Positions 27,099-37,894 of a DNA stretch of 64,000 nucleotides are shown here, in pieces. Made by a program: the position numbers and the translations under genes. Origin of the DNA: Ralstonia sp. 25mfcol4.1 (GTDB lineage Bacteria; Pseudomonadota; Gammaproteobacteria; Burkholderiales; Burkholderiaceae). The first letter of the stretch is position 1; every line of letters begins with the position of its first letter. The notes under the pieces were generated by a model, which saw only the letters and a program-made list of their open reading frames with translations, was not told where the DNA came from and did not search any database. Where the stretch lies: assembly GCF_900104095.1 (NCBI RefSeq), contig NZ_FNJO01000013.1:1-64000 (forward strand), written 5' to 3'.

Positions 27099-30000
27099 TC
27101 GCGCGCATCATCCTGGCGTCGATACGCAACCGCTTCCTGGTGCTGCTGGCCACGGTCATGCTCACCGCGTGGGGGTTGTGGGCGGTGCGCAGTACACCGC
27201 TCGACGCGTTGCCGGATCTGTCCGACACGCAGGTCATCATCCGCACGCCGTTCCCAGGCCAGGCGCCGCAGATTGTCGAGAATCAGGTCACCTACCCGCT
27301 CACCACCACGATGCTGTCCGTGCCGGGGGCCAAGACCGTGCGGGGCTACTCGTTCTTCGGCGACTCGTTCGTCTACGTCCTGTTCGAGGACGGCACCGAT
27401 CCGTACTGGGCGCGCTCCCGCGTGCTGGAGTACCTGAATCAGGTGCAGTCACGCCTGCCGGCCGCGGCCAAACCGGCACTGGGACCGGATGCCACCGGCG
27501 TGGGCTGGATCTACGAGTACGCGCTAGTGGACAAGACCGGACGGCACGACCTCTCACAGTTGCGTGCGCTACAGGACTGGTTCCTGCGCTTTGAGCTGAA
27601 GTCACTGCCTAACGTCGCCGAGGTAGCGCCCATCGGCGGCATGGTGAAGCAGTATCAGGTCGTATTGCAGCCGGATAAGCTGCGCGCCTACAACATCCCT
27701 CAGGCCAAGGTCCTAGAGGCGTTGAAGGGCGCGAACCAAGAGGCCGGAGGCTCTGTTCTCGAGCTTGGCGAGGCCGAGTACGCGGTGAGGGCATCGGGGT
27801 ACCTGAAGACGCTCGATGATTTCCGGCAGATTCCGTTAATGACTAGCGAAGCGGGCATCCCCGTTCGGCTCGGCGATGTGGCCACGATCCAGTTTGGTCC
27901 CGAGTTGCGGCGCGGTATTGCCGAACTCAATGGTCAGGGCGAGGTCGCTGGCGGTGTCATCGTGATGCGCTCGGGTAAGAACGCACTGGAAACCATCGAG
28001 GCGGTCAAGGCCAAGCTCGCCACGCTACAGAAGAGTCTGCCGGCCGGCGTCGAGATTGTCACCACCTACGATCGCTCCTCCCTGATCAATCGCGCCGTGG
28101 AAAATCTGACGCACAAGCTGATCGAAGAGTTTATCGTCGTCGCGTTGGTCTGCCTGGTCTTTCTCTTCCACCTGCGTTCCGCTTTGGTGGCCATCGTATC
28201 GCTGCCGCTCGGCGTGCTGGCAGCATTCCTCGTCATGCGATATCAGGGCGTCAATGCCAACATCATGTCGCTGGGGGGCATCGCCATTGCCATCGGCGCC
28301 ATGGTCGATGCCGCGGTTGTCATGATCGAGAACGCGCACAAGCATCTGGAACACTGGCATGCGGACAACCCCGGGCGGGACCTGACAGGCCATGAGCGCT
28401 GGCGCGTGATCGGCGAGTCGGCGGCCGAGGTGGGACCCGCGCTGTTCTTCTCGCTATTGATCATTACGCTGTCGTTCATCCCGGTGTTCACGCTGGAGGC
28501 GCAGGAAGGCCGGCTATTTTCGCCGCTGGCCTTTACGAAGACGTACTCGATGGCCGCTGCCGCTGGCTTGTCGGTGACCTTGGTGCCAGTCCTGATGGGC
28601 TATATGATCCGGGGCAAGATTCCCAGCGAGCAGTCCAATCCGCTCAACCGATGGCTGATTCGCGCCTATCAGCCGATGCTGGCCAAGGTACTCACCTACC
28701 CGAAAACCACGATCGCAGTTGCGGCAGTTCTGCTGGTCGCGACCGCCTGGCCGATTATGCGAATTGGCGCAGAGTTCATGCCGCCCCTCGATGAGGGTGA
28801 CCTGCTCTACATGCCTTCGGCACTGCCGGGGCTGTCCACCGGCAAGGCGGCGCAGTTGTTGCAACAAACTGACCGCCTGATCAAGACTGTGCCAGAGGTA
28901 GCCACCGTGTTCGGCAAGGCGGGCCGCGCAGATTCGGCGACCGACCCGGCGCCCATCGAGATGTTCGAGACCACGATCCAATTCAAGCCCCGCGACCAGT
29001 GGCGCGCCGGCATGACGCCGGACAAGCTGGTGGAGGAGCTCGACCGCGTGGTGAAGGTGCCCGGCCTGTCCAATATCTGGGTGCCGCCAATCCGCAACCG
29101 CATCGACATGTTGGCCACCGGCATCAAGAGTCCGGTTGGCATCAAGGTGGCGGGTACTGACCTGAAGGAGATCGACCGGTTGTCCACTCGGATCGAGGAA
29201 GCCGTCAAGGCGGTGCCGGGTGTCACATCGGCGCTCGCCGAACGTCTGTCCGGCGGGCGCTACATCGACGTCGATATCGACAGGATGGCGGCCGGGCGGT
29301 ACGGGCTCAACATCGATGACGTGCAGAGCATTGTGTCGTCTGCCATCGGCGGCGACAACGTGGGGGAGGTGGTCGACGAATTAGCGCGCTATCCGATCAA
29401 TGTCCGCTATCCACGCGACTACCGCGACTCGGTGGAGCAATTGCGCGCCCTGCCCATCGTCACCGGCAGGGGCCAGCAGATTACCCTTTCTGACGTGGCG
29501 CGCCTTGCGGTGGTGCAGGGCCCACCGATGCTGCGCAGCGAAAACGCCCGCCTGTCCGGCTGGATATACGTGGACATTCGCGGACGCGATCTGCGCTCCG
29601 CCGTCCAGGACATGCAAGCGGTGGTGGCGAAGGCGGTGCCGATGCCGGCGGGCTATTCCCTCAGTTGGTCGGGGCAGTTCGAATACCTGGAGCGGGCCAC
29701 CGGGAAGCTGAAGGTAGTGGTGCCGTTCACGCTGTTGATCATCTTCGTGTTGCTCTACCTGGTGTTCGGTCGCCTGGACGAAGCGCTGCTCATCATGGGC
29801 ACGCTGCCGCTGGCGCTCATCGGCGGCTTCTGGCTGCTCTATGCGCTGGGCTACAACCTCTCTGTGGCCGGCGTCGTCGGCTTCATCGCCCTGGCCGGCG
29901 TCGCAGCCGAGTTCGGTGTCATCATGCTGCTCTACCTGAAGCAAGCCTGGAGCGAACGCGAGGCCCGAAGCGAAACTAGCGTGTCCGCACTGCTAGATGC

Positions 30001-30265
30001 CATCCAGGAAGGTGCGGTGCAGCGGGTGCGTCCCAAGGCCATGACCGTCGCGGTCATTCTCGCCGGCCTAATTCCCATCATGTGGTCGCATGGCACCGGC
30101 TCGGAGGTCATGCAGCGCATTGCCGCCCCGATGGTCGGCGGCATGGTCACCGCGCCATTGCTTTCCCTGTTTGTTGTGCCGGCGGTGTACCTGCTGATGC
30201 GCAGACGCCAGACCAAACCTGTCCCACTTTCCACCCACCCTTCACTTCAGGAGGAATCACAATGA
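27095..30265 (+). CDS. silA: HME-RND Cu(I)/Ag(I) efflux pump SilA/CusA
   Basis: A 1,056-aa proton-driven transporter of the heavy-metal RND class. It has the twelve-helix RND plan with the proton-relay Asp in [25 protein letters not shown]. Substrate methionines equivalent to the CusA relay are visible in [27 protein letters not shown] and [13 protein letters not shown], which supports monovalent rather than divalent metal specificity. Full length, with no frame breaks. Couples to silB and silF by ATGA overlaps. Confidence 0.94.
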   Translation: MIARIILASIRNRFLVLLATVMLTAWGLWAVRSTPLDALPDLSDTQVIIRTPFPGQAPQIVENQVTYPLTTTMLSVPGAKTVRGYSFFGDSFVYVLFEDGTDPYWARSRVLEYLNQVQSRLPAAAKPALGPDATGVGWIYEYALVDKTGRHDLSQLRALQDWFLRFELKSLPNVAEVAPIGGMVKQYQVVLQPDKLRAYNIPQAKVLEALKGANQEAGGSVLELGEAEYAVRASGYLKTLDDFRQIPLMTSEAGIPVRLGDVATIQFGPELRRGIAELNGQGEVAGGVIVMRSGKNALETIEAVKAKLATLQKSLPAGVEIVTTYDRSSLINRAVENLTHKLIEEFIVVALVCLVFLFHLRSALVAIVSLPLGVLAAFLVMRYQGVNANIMSLGGIAIAIGAMVDAAVVMIENAHKHLEHWHADNPGRDLTGHERWRVIGESAAEVGPALFFSLLIITLSFIPVFTLEAQEGRLFSPLAFTKTYSMAAAAGLSVTLVPVLMGYMIRGKIPSEQSNPLNRWLIRAYQPMLAKVLTYPKTTIAVAAVLLVATAWPIMRIGAEFMPPLDEGDLLYMPSALPGLSTGKAAQLLQQTDRLIKTVPEVATVFGKAGRADSATDPAPIEMFETTIQFKPRDQWRAGMTPDKLVEELDRVVKVPGLSNIWVPPIRNRIDMLATGIKSPVGIKVAGTDLKEIDRLSTRIEEAVKAVPGVTSALAERLSGGRYIDVDIDRMAAGRYGLNIDDVQSIVSSAIGGDNVGEVVDELARYPINVRYPRDYRDSVEQLRALPIVTGRGQQITLSDVARLAVVQGPPMLRSENARLSGWIYVDIRGRDLRSAVQDMQAVVAKAVPMPAGYSLSWSGQFEYLERATGKLKVVVPFTLLIIFVLLYLVFGRLDEALLIMGTLPLALIGGFWLLYALGYNLSVAGVVGFIALAGVAAEFGVIMLLYLKQAWSEREARSETSVSALLDAIQEGAVQRVRPKAMTVAVILAGLIPIMWSHGTGSEVMQRIAAPMVGGMVTAPLLSLFVVPAVYLLMRRRQTKPVPLSTHPSLQEESQ

Positions 30266-30615
30266 AACACGTCAAGAGTCTCGTAATCACGCTTGCACTC
30301 GCTGCCGCCCCCACCGCGTTCGCGGCCGGATCCATGGACGGCATGGACATGAAAGGCATGGACATGAAACCGTCAGCCGCATCGCAAAAGGCGCCGCAGC
30401 CTGTTGCGGCGGAGGTCAAGAATATCGATGCGAAGGCCGGTAAGGTAACGCTTAAGCACGGCCCGATCGAAAATCTCGGCATGCCCGCCATGGTGATGGC
30501 GTTTCCGGTCAAGGACCGCGCTTCGCTGAAGAACTTCAAGGACGGTGACGCGGTATCAGTGACGTTCGACAACGTCAATGGCGCGCCGACCGTCGTAGAT
30601 ATGCAGCACAAATAA
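30262..30615 (+). CDS. silF: Periplasmic Cu/Ag chaperone SilF/CusF-like
   Basis: A 117-aa precursor: signal peptide ([15 protein letters not shown]), a Met-rich linker ([12 protein letters not shown]), then the small CusF barrel ([30 protein letters not shown]). Metal-site His and the two Met are kept. The position of the E. coli Trp44 cap (W-P-x-M-x-M) is Met here (M-P-A-M-V-M). GGAGG precedes ATG 30262, which overlaps the silA stop. It is expected to hand metal to SilB. Confidence 0.88.
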   Translation: MKHVKSLVITLALAAAPTAFAAGSMDGMDMKGMDMKPSAASQKAPQPVAAEVKNIDAKAGKVTLKHGPIENLGMPAMVMAFPVKDRASLKNFKDGDAVSVTFDNVNGAPTVVDMQHK

Positions 30616-30625
30616 GCGCGCGATC

Positions 30626-30651
30626 GCATGCCGCCGAAAACGGCGGCATGC
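30626..30651 (+). terminator. Strong hairpin after silF
   Basis: A perfect 11-bp stem (GCATGCCGCCG / CGGCGGCATGC) with an AAAA loop begins 10 nt after the silF stop. No T-run follows, so it may be a transcript-stabilising hairpin or a weak terminator. Confidence 0.55.
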
Positions 30652-30707
30652 ATATGACGTGCAATTCGATGCACGTCCCTCGAAAAAAGGCAGAGCCCCC
30701 CGACTGA

Positions 30708-30896
30708 ATGCGGCCACTTTACCTTCCATCTGACGTTGTTTCGGCGATTCTGGTCGCCCTGGCGCTTACATTCTGTACGATCTGCTGGTTCGCGTGGTAT
30801 CTCAGGCGCCACCATGGCACTCGCCGCCAGCACGCATCCACACACGTTGCTCGCTTGCGCAAGAGACGTCGCAGGTCCGGGAAGAATCGCAAGTAA
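30708..30896 (+). CDS. Small single-pass membrane protein
   Basis: A 62-aa frame with one membrane segment (VVSAILVALALTFCTICWFAWYL) and a strongly basic cytoplasmic tail (RLRKRRRRSGKNRK). It lies 92 bp after silF on the same strand. Small membrane proteins at the ends of metal efflux operons are common but diverse. No family likeness is claimed and the ribosome binding site is poor. Confidence 0.4.
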   Translation: MRPLYLPSDVVSAILVALALTFCTICWFAWYLRRHHGTRRQHASTHVARLRKRRRRSGKNRK

Positions 30897-31139
30897 GCCT
30901 GACCAGATAACGCGTCGGTCTGCCTTGCAACGCAGGCATAGTTCACACAAGTCGGCGCAAAATACTGGACGCCATGACATGGCGAAAACGTAGCGTCACG
31001 TGCGAGATCATCACCGTCGGATGCCCGCTCACTATCGCAGCAGCCAGTGGGGCCGCTCTAACTGGATGACCGGAAGGGAGGCTGAGCCATCTGGCCTGGG
31101 TCGACAAGGTGTCTCGCGGCCGCCCGTCGTCGCGAATCG

Positions 31140-32627
31140 CTATGACACATTGTCTTTAAACGTGGCATCGACGAAGGCCCGCAACTGTGTCAGATCGGTC
31201 CTGGCATAGGCCGCTGTGGTCTGTACGGAGGCGTGGCCAAGCAGCGCCTGGGCGACTGGCAACGGTACCTGGTGATCGACCACCAGCGTGCGGGCATACG
31301 CATGGCGTAGCCAGTGCGGCGACGCGGCGCGCAGCAGCAACGCCTGTGCCGGCTCGCGCGCCTCCAGGCCCTCGGCCACCGCCGCAAAGATCGCCTTGAT
31401 CTCCCGATAGAGGCCGGCCTGCTGCAACGCTTCCCCCTTGCTGCCGTGGATCACGGGCAGCGTCTCATGCGCCGGCGGCTCGGGCGGCAGACCGCGGGCG
31501 TGCCGGTAGGCCCGCAGCACCACCACGCACGACGTCGGCAACGGAATGGCCCGCACCTTGCGTCCCTTGCCGCAGACATAGAGGGTCCACCGCCCGGGCG
31601 CCTCGGCCTCCAGCCGCGGCAGCGCAGTCTCATCCGACCACGCCAGTTCCGCCAGACGCACGCCGGCATAGCGATACAGCGCCCAGATCGCCCGCCGCCG
31701 CAGCATCGGCAACGCATCGTCGGCACGGTTCGCCTCAAGCCAGGCATCGCAAGCGTCCAGCAGCGCGGGCGGGATCAGCCGCGTCGGTGCGAAACCGGTC
31801 CGCGCGCGGCTGCCGGAGGACAGGCCCGCGGCCGGGTTGGCATGCAGGTAGCCGGTCGCGTACCAGTAGCCGTAGAGACTGGCCACCACGGCGAGTGCGC
31901 GCGTGCAGGTCGCTTCTGACAACGGTGGCGAGGCGGCCTCTGTGCCGGGTTCGCCGTGCTGCAACGTGTGCCGGTAGGCGAGCAGTTGCCGGCGCGTCAG
32001 GTCCGACAACGGCCCAAGCCCGTGCGTGCCACACCAGCGCATCAGGCGACGTAGCTCGGCGCCATAAGCGCGCAGCGTATGGCGCGATCGGCCGGTCCGG
32101 TCGCGCAGAAAGAGCGCCAGTGCCTGCGCGTCGTCGACGGCACCCAGCGTGTTGGCGGCGGTCTGCGGCTGTGCGAAGCGCCCGGCGCGCGCGAGCCAAG
32201 GGTAGTCAGCCTGACCGTGCGGGCCCATCCACGGGAGAACTTCCACCCCAGCTTCCGCCAGGCCGGCGGGCGCCGTTTCTGTGTTCCCGGGCGCGCCAGC
32301 GAGCCGGAAGCGGCGGCGGTGCACGTGCAGCAGCCGGGCGAGGACCGTATCCGGGCTGGGCGCCTGGTCCGCCGGGGCGGTGCGCAGGCGTCCGCGCTCC
32401 CAGTACTCGACGGCCCCGTCGTGAGCCAGCAGCAGGGTAAGCACCGCCGGCTGCGCGGCCTTGGCCTCGGCCAGCGATCCGTAGCGGCGCTTGAGGCGTG
32501 TCAGGGTCCAGTGCGCGTAGACCGGATGGCCAAGCGCCTCGGCGAGGTAAGCGAGCGCCGCGTCGACCGTTGCCGGCAGGGGGCGCGGCGGCACCGCACC
32601 GGTATCGATCCAGTCGGCCGGATTCAT
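31140..32627 (-). CDS. Tyrosine recombinase of the transposon, 495 aa
   Basis: A site-specific recombinase. The N-terminal ~150 residues are a lineage-specific extension. A core-binding domain follows (~165-270: DDAQALALFLRDRTGRSRHTLRAYGAELRRLMRW). The catalytic domain has Arg in YAGVRLAELAW, Lys in GKGRKVRAIPL, HWLRHAYAR (HxxR) and LLGHASVQTTAAYA with the nucleophile Tyr. Complete active site. Its ATG overlaps the stop of the KfrA-like gene (ATGA), so both are co-translated. With no serine resolvase in the element, it is the best candidate for cointegrate resolution, comparable in role to TnpS of Tn4651. That role is inferred. Confidence 0.85.
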   Translation of the reverse strand: MNPADWIDTGAVPPRPLPATVDAALAYLAEALGHPVYAHWTLTRLKRRYGSLAEAKAAQPAVLTLLLAHDGAVEYWERGRLRTAPADQAPSPDTVLARLLHVHRRRFRLAGAPGNTETAPAGLAEAGVEVLPWMGPHGQADYPWLARAGRFAQPQTAANTLGAVDDAQALALFLRDRTGRSRHTLRAYGAELRRLMRWCGTHGLGPLSDLTRRQLLAYRHTLQHGEPGTEAASPPLSEATCTRALAVVASLYGYWYATGYLHANPAAGLSSGSRARTGFAPTRLIPPALLDACDAWLEANRADDALPMLRRRAIWALYRYAGVRLAELAWSDETALPRLEAEAPGRWTLYVCGKGRKVRAIPLPTSCVVVLRAYRHARGLPPEPPAHETLPVIHGSKGEALQQAGLYREIKAIFAAVAEGLEAREPAQALLLRAASPHWLRHAYARTLVVDHQVPLPVAQALLGHASVQTTAAYARTDLTQLRAFVDATFKDNVS

Positions 32628-33601
32628 GACTTGTCGCGGCGCTTGGTGCCGGGATTGGTGCCGGGCTTGTGGTCGGGCTTACCGGCCGGCTTGCCGGTCG
32701 ACCGCGGCGCGCGCGCGACCTTGGCGGCGGACGGTGCGGCGGCCAGGGTCGCGCGTAGCAGGTCGTCGAGCTGGGCGCGCTGGCTGGCGGTGACGGCCTT
32801 GAGAGCGCTGGCCTCGCCGACGGCGGTCTGGCGCGCGGCGCGCTCGCTGGCCAGCTCGGTGTCGAGTCGGGCGCGTTCCTCCTCGAGCGCGGCGATGCGT
32901 CGCTCGGCGAATTTGAGTTGCGAGGCCAGTTGCGCGCGCTCGGCGCGCACCGCGTCGCGCTGATGGGCGGTTTCCTGCAGGAGCTGCTTCGACAACGCCT
33001 CGTAGCGCGTCTGGACGGTCGCGACCGCCTCGGCGTGGGCACGCTCGTCCGTCATGACGCGTTCCTGCAGGGTCGCCAGCGTCTTCTCGAATTCGCTACG
33101 GCGTGCGGCCTGCTCGTCGGCCCGCGCATTGGCCGCAGCTTGGTCGGCACAGGCTTCGGCCAATGCGGTGTCGCGCGCGGCAAGCTGCCCGCGGACCTCA
33201 CTGAGTTCCTGGCGTAGCAGTTCGACCCGCATGTCGGCCTCCGCGCGCGCCGTTTGCGCGGCCTCGGCGGTCTGCTGCGCCTCACGCCGAAGGCGCACCA
33301 CGTCGTCCAACTGCACCGCGACGGCGGCCTGCCACAGCGCGCGCATGGCTTCAGCAATCTCGAGAGGGATCTCGGGCAGCGCCAGGTCGGCCAGGCCCGC
33401 GCGCACGACTTCGGCCTCGATCGCGTTGAGCGTGCGCGACAGCGTCGCCGGGTCACCGCCGCCAAGGCGGTCGCGCAGCTTACGCACCGACACCACCCGG
33501 CGAAAGCGTGCGGCCGTGGGCGGCGCCGCGTCGCCGGCCTCGGTCAGCATGGCCAGCACGGTGGCGCGGATCTGGTCGGGCGTGGCGGCAAGGCGGGGCA
33601 T
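32624..33601 (-). CDS. KfrA-like DNA-binding coiled-coil protein
   Basis: A 325-aa protein with an N-terminal KfrA_N DNA-binding domain (MPRLAATPDQIRATVLAMLTEAGD...RKLRDRLGGGDPATLSRTLNAIE). A long Ala/Glu/Arg-rich coiled coil follows (~100-290), with a basic tail (GKPAGKPDHKPGTNPGTKRRDK). ATG 33601 is chosen because the palindromic operator at 33642-33657 must lie upstream of it; the longer frame to 33748 would bury the operator. Couples to the recombinase downstream. KfrA proteins bind palindromes and repress their own promoter; an accessory role in recombination, as for TnpT of Tn4651, is inferred. Confidence 0.75.
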   Translation of the reverse strand: MPRLAATPDQIRATVLAMLTEAGDAAPPTAARFRRVVSVRKLRDRLGGGDPATLSRTLNAIEAEVVRAGLADLALPEIPLEIAEAMRALWQAAVAVQLDDVVRLRREAQQTAEAAQTARAEADMRVELLRQELSEVRGQLAARDTALAEACADQAAANARADEQAARRSEFEKTLATLQERVMTDERAHAEAVATVQTRYEALSKQLLQETAHQRDAVRAERAQLASQLKFAERRIAALEEERARLDTELASERAARQTAVGEASALKAVTASQRAQLDDLLRATLAAAPSAAKVARAPRSTGKPAGKPDHKPGTNPGTKRRDKS

Positions 33602-33641
33602 GGTGGCGGCTGGACGTAAATGTGACCTTATCTTACGCACG

Positions 33642-33657
33642 ATCCTAACGTTAGGAT
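33642..33657. promoter_or_regulatory. 16-bp perfect palindrome, KfrA-like operator
   Basis: ATCCTAACGTTAGGAT is a perfect palindrome 40 bp upstream of the KfrA-like start. Downstream on the minus strand is TAAGAT/ATAAGG, a possible -10, so the site would overlap the promoter. Autoregulation is inferred from the KfrA family. Confidence 0.6.
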
Positions 33658-33837
33658 AGGCATTTTTACGCGATACAAAAAAGGAAAGACAGATAAATCC
33701 AATTATCTTGCCAAAACAGGGCATCGCTCGGGCTCGCCGACGCGCCATCCGGGCCTAGGGACAATCAGGGTTCAAGAGAGGGGACGAAAAGGACAGTCAG
33801 CAAGTGACTGATTTGACTGGGGTATCACGCGAGCGCG

Positions 33838-33905
33838 GCCCGGAAACCCGCACGGATGCTAGGGGTGGCTACCCCGGTAAATTGCTCGGGAATCAAGGGG
33901 GCCCC
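33838..33905 (-). repeat. Right terminal inverted repeat of the transposon
   Basis: Read inward on the minus strand it begins GGGGCCCCCTTGATTCCC. It pairs gap-free with the left end and keeps the inner block GCGGGTTTCCGGGC. See the left repeat for match counts. Confidence 0.88.
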
Positions 33906-33910
33906 TGAAC
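33906..33910. repeat. Target-site duplication TGAAC (right copy)
   Basis: Identical to 6640-6644 and immediately outside the right end. Confidence 0.93.
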
Positions 33911-36900
33911 GGACCGCCGCTGGCGTTCTCGGTGACGTTGACCGTCGCGTCCTTGCCTGATGACACACTGGCCTGCGCCGAAGCCACCGGCACCGGCACC
34001 GCATCGACGTTGACCGTCACCACGATGGGCGCCGACTGGCCGGCCACGTTCTGCAGCGCGTAGGCGAACGTGATGGCGCCCGACGACGTCAGCGCTGGCG
34101 TATAGACGATATCGAGCCCTTGCACCGCCGTTGATCCGCTGGCCGGCGGTGTAACGATGGTGACGCCGGTAAAGGGTCCGTTTGCGGCACTGCCAGCGGC
34201 ATGGATCGTCACCGGCGCATTCGCCCTGGTGCCAACGACCACCGGGGGCGCGGTTGGGATGGCCTGGAGCGTGCTCAGCGTGAAGGTACGCGCGACGCTG
34301 TAGGGCGCCCCCGCGCCCGTGCTGCTATCGGTCGCGCGGATCGAGAACGTGTGGGCGCCCGATGTCGTAGGTGTGCCACGAATTGCACCGGTGGTAGCGT
34401 CAAGTGTCAGCCCGGCCGGCAGCGCCCCGGCGGTGACCGCGTACGTATATGGCGCCACCCCGCCGCTCGCGGTCACGGTCTGACTGTATACAGTACCCAC
34501 AGTCGGCGCCGGCAGCGATGCCGGGCTCAACGCCAACGTGGGCGCTCCCAGCGTGATCAAGTACGACCGGCTGGCGCTATACGGGCCCGCCCCGCTGCTG
34601 GAGTCCGTGGCGCGCACCGTGAAGTTGTAGCTGCCTCCTGTCGTCGGCGTGCCGGACAGCACGCCCGTGGACGACAGCGCGAGGCCCGCCGGCAATGTGC
34701 CCGTCACCGAGAACGTATAAGGCGCCATGCCACCGCTCGCCGTCAACGTCTGGCTGTACGGCATACCGACCGTGGGCGTGGGCAGCGTGGCCGGTGCCAC
34801 CACGAGGGTCGGCGCCGTGACGGTCATCGTATAGGCTTGCAAGCCCGAAAATGGTCCGCTTCCGCTGCTGCTGTCAGTGGAAGTCACGGTGAAGCTGAAC
34901 GTGCCGCCCGCAGTCGGCCGACCGCTCAGCAGACCCGTGCCCGACAATGTGATGCCAGGCGGTAACGCGCCTGCCGTCACGGCATACGTATAGCCGGGGG
35001 TACCCCCGGCCGTGCTGAGCGACTGGGCGTAGTCGGCGCCCACCGTCCCCGCGGCCAGCGTGGGTGGAGACACTGTCAGCGTCGCCGCGCCCACCGTCAT
35101 CGTGTAGGGTCGCGTCGTCGTGAACGTGCCGCCAGTGGTGCTGTCCTGCACCTGGACCGAGAAATTATAGGTGCCGCCCACCGTTGGCGTTCCGGAAAGC
35201 GTGCCGCCCGAGGCCAGCGTCAGACCCGATGGCAGCGCGCCGGCGACGACCGAGAACGTGTACGGCGCATTGCCGCCCGTCGCCGTGAATGCCTGGCTAT
35301 AAGGCGCACCCACGGCCGCGCCGGATACCGTCGCCGGCCCCAGGCCGATGGTGGGCCCCGCCACATTCAGGTTGATAGCGCGACTGCCCGTGTAGCCGTT
35401 GGTGTCGGTTGCCATGACGGTCAAGGCGAAGGTGCCCACGGCCCTCGGCGTTCCGTTGAGAGCGCCGGCTGCACTCAGCGACAGCCCTGCTGGCAGCGCC
35501 CCGGCCGTGATGACGAACTGGTATGGGCTGGCGCCGCCGCTGGCGGTAAACGTCTGGCTATAGGCCAGTCCCGCGGTTGCGCTGGACGGCGTCGCCGGCC
35601 CGATCGTCACAGTCGGGATCGCCACGGTTAGCGTGTAGGTCGAAGTGACCGAGAATGGGCCGCCCGTACCGGTGGAGCTGTCGGTGGCCGTGACCGAGAA
35701 CGTGACCGATCCCGCGCCTGTCGGGGTTCCGGACAGCGTGCCCGTCGCAGCATTGAAGGCCATGCCCGTGGGCATGACGCCGGACTGGACGCTCAGCGCA
35801 TACCGATACGGACCGGTGCCGCCCGAGGCGCCAAATGTCTGGCTGAATGGTTGGCCCGGCACAGCGTTGAAGGTGGAGCCACCGGGGTTGAGCCCCATCG
35901 TTGGCGCAGCCACGGTTAGTGTCAAGACACCGCTAGTCGTGCTCACCGGCCCGTTTCCAGTGCTGCTATCTGTCGCCACCACGCTGAACGAGTAGTTGCC
36001 AGCGCCGGTGGGCGTGCCGGACAACGTGCCCGCCGAAGTCAACGCGATGCCCGGGGGCAGCGCGCCCGAAGCCAGCGCATAGTTGTAAGGCGCGGTGCCG
36101 CCCCCGGCGGACGCCACGCTTTGGCTGTAAGGCGCGCCGACGCTGGCACCAGGCGGCGATACCGGCGCGTATGAGACCGCAGGTGGATTGACCGTGACCG
36201 AGATCGCCGCCGGCGCGGACGTACCCGTTCCGTTCGACGCGGTATACGCCAACGCATCAGACCCAACATAGCCTGCATTGGGCCGGTACAGGATGGTCGT
36301 GCCCGACGCCGTGGCCGTGCCGTGAGCCGGTGGGGTGGAAATCGCCACGGCTGTCGCGGCGCCGCCCGTGATCGATAGCGGGATGGAACTGTCGCCGCTA
36401 TTGGCCGCTACCGATACCGAGACAGCCCCCGCTGTCGGCGGCGCGCTAGCGCGGGCCACATTGATCTGGTAGGTCTGGGTGCTGCCGTCTTGTGCGGTCA
36501 CGACTACGTTCAGCAGGTTCGTGCCGACGGCCAGCGGTATCGTCGTGGTTGCACCAGAGGTTGCCGCTGTCCCGTTGACCGTCAGACTGGCGCCGGCACT
36601 GGCCGCCGTTGGTGTCAGCGCGATGGACGACACACTGTTGGCGACAGACACGTTGTAACTAGTCGTGCCCGGGGCAAATCCCGGTGCCAGCGTGCCCGCG
36701 GACAGCGACAGGCCCGACAGCGTGGCATCGCTGGACAGGGCCGCGCCAGAGCAGCTGACGATGACCGGGCTCAGGTAACTTGTGGCGTTGATCCGCAAGT
36801 ACAGCCCGTTGCTCGTTAGGAACGAGGAATCGACGCTGCCGACATGACTCCCGACTGTCCCGGTATCGCTGGAGTAGCGGTACTGTGACACCGTGCTGTA

Positions 36901-37185
36901 TTGCCCGAGAATCACCACGTCAGCAGTAACAGGTGAACCGCCGATGCCTGCGCCATTGTCGGAGAACGATACAGACACGCTCTCGCCCGCCTGGAATGCG
37001 CTGGCCTGGAAGCGCTGGGTGTAGGATGTTGTAGCCCCCAGCCCATTCAGCGTGCTGCAAGCGGCGGACATGGCATGCGCCCCAGACATCCCGACCAGCC
37101 ATTGCGCGATCAGCACAAGCAGCAGCCGCACGACAACCCGGTGGCAATCTCCCCACCTCACCCACCCACCCGTACTCCGCAACAT
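33906..37185 (-). pseudogene. Autotransporter, N-terminal half (signal and Ig-repeat passenger)
   Basis: The 5' part of the split gene. A signal peptide (VVVRLLLVLIAQWLVGMSGAHA) is followed by a Cys-containing N-domain and a cadherin-like beta-sandwich repeat (LSGLSLSAGTLAPGFAPGTTSYNVSVA). Seven tandem putative-Ig (He_PIG-like) repeats of ~90 aa follow, each with GxPYSQ...GG..PY.(Y/F)...GALP.G(L/I).L...G.LSGTPT..G.(Y/F).FSV.ATDSS. The native frame breaks at 33906 in SGGPF|T; the present frame reads on into the transposon and stops at 33859. Excreted as is, it would be a soluble repeat protein without a barrel. Probably an adhesin before disruption. Confidence 0.9.
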
Positions 37186-37894
37186 TTCCCTCGTCCTGGT
37201 CGTTCCCGCGCAAGACTTTCGCGCTGAACGTCATATATCGGCAGGCGAGGGGCATCCTTGCATGCCAGACATCGCAAACCCCACCAGAGAAGGGCAAAAC
37301 ACCGACCGCCAAAGAAGAGGACCAAGCAGCGCGCCGGCCAAGGGAGACGAAACGATTTCGACAGGTGCCTCGAAGCAGGATCGGCTTGCCTACACGCCAA
37401 GGCGGCATTGCCCCGGTCGCCAACGCCATCGAGACGCGTAACAGTGCACGACCTATCGCGACTTAACGTGGCTTGCAGACGGCCCGTCTGAGCAAGCGTT
37501 TGGGCAATAGTCGGCTTCGTGGAAGGGTTGCACCGAATTGATGGAGTTCATCGCGACCGATCCGCCCGGCTTTCATCTTGACTGCCCATTGGCGACGCAT
37601 CTGGCTGGCGTCCCTCAGAGCCTGCATTACACCAGAGCAGCAGGGGTATTGGCGCCGCCTTCTTCACAGATGGAAGCCCGCCCAATTTCCGTTTTGTCAG
37701 TTGCAGGGATGAAGTCGGCTTGGTATCCCGCGTAGTCGATCTGCGCAAGCTGCCCCGGAATTGCGACACACGCATCCCTAGAAACACGTGCCGAAAGTCG
37801 AAAGATGACCAAACTTCGAACCTTACGCATCAGTGACTCGAAAGACTCAATGGGTAGCTCAAGTTCAAATGCAGAAAGTTAGCGTTGCTAGTAG
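37186..37894. other. Intergenic upstream of the autotransporter
   Basis: About 700 bp with only short overlapping frames. A minus-strand frame at 37627-37830 (RVSRDACVAIPGQLAQIDYAGYQADF) reads protein-like but matches nothing I recognise; it may be a relic. The autotransporter promoter should lie here but no convincing -35/-10 was found. Confidence 0.45.

Noticed and set aside
34201-34965. Forward 254-aa open frame inside the autotransporter passenger
   Set aside because: Arg/Gly-rich shadow of the repetitive GC-rich passenger on the opposite strand; no start signal or family pattern.
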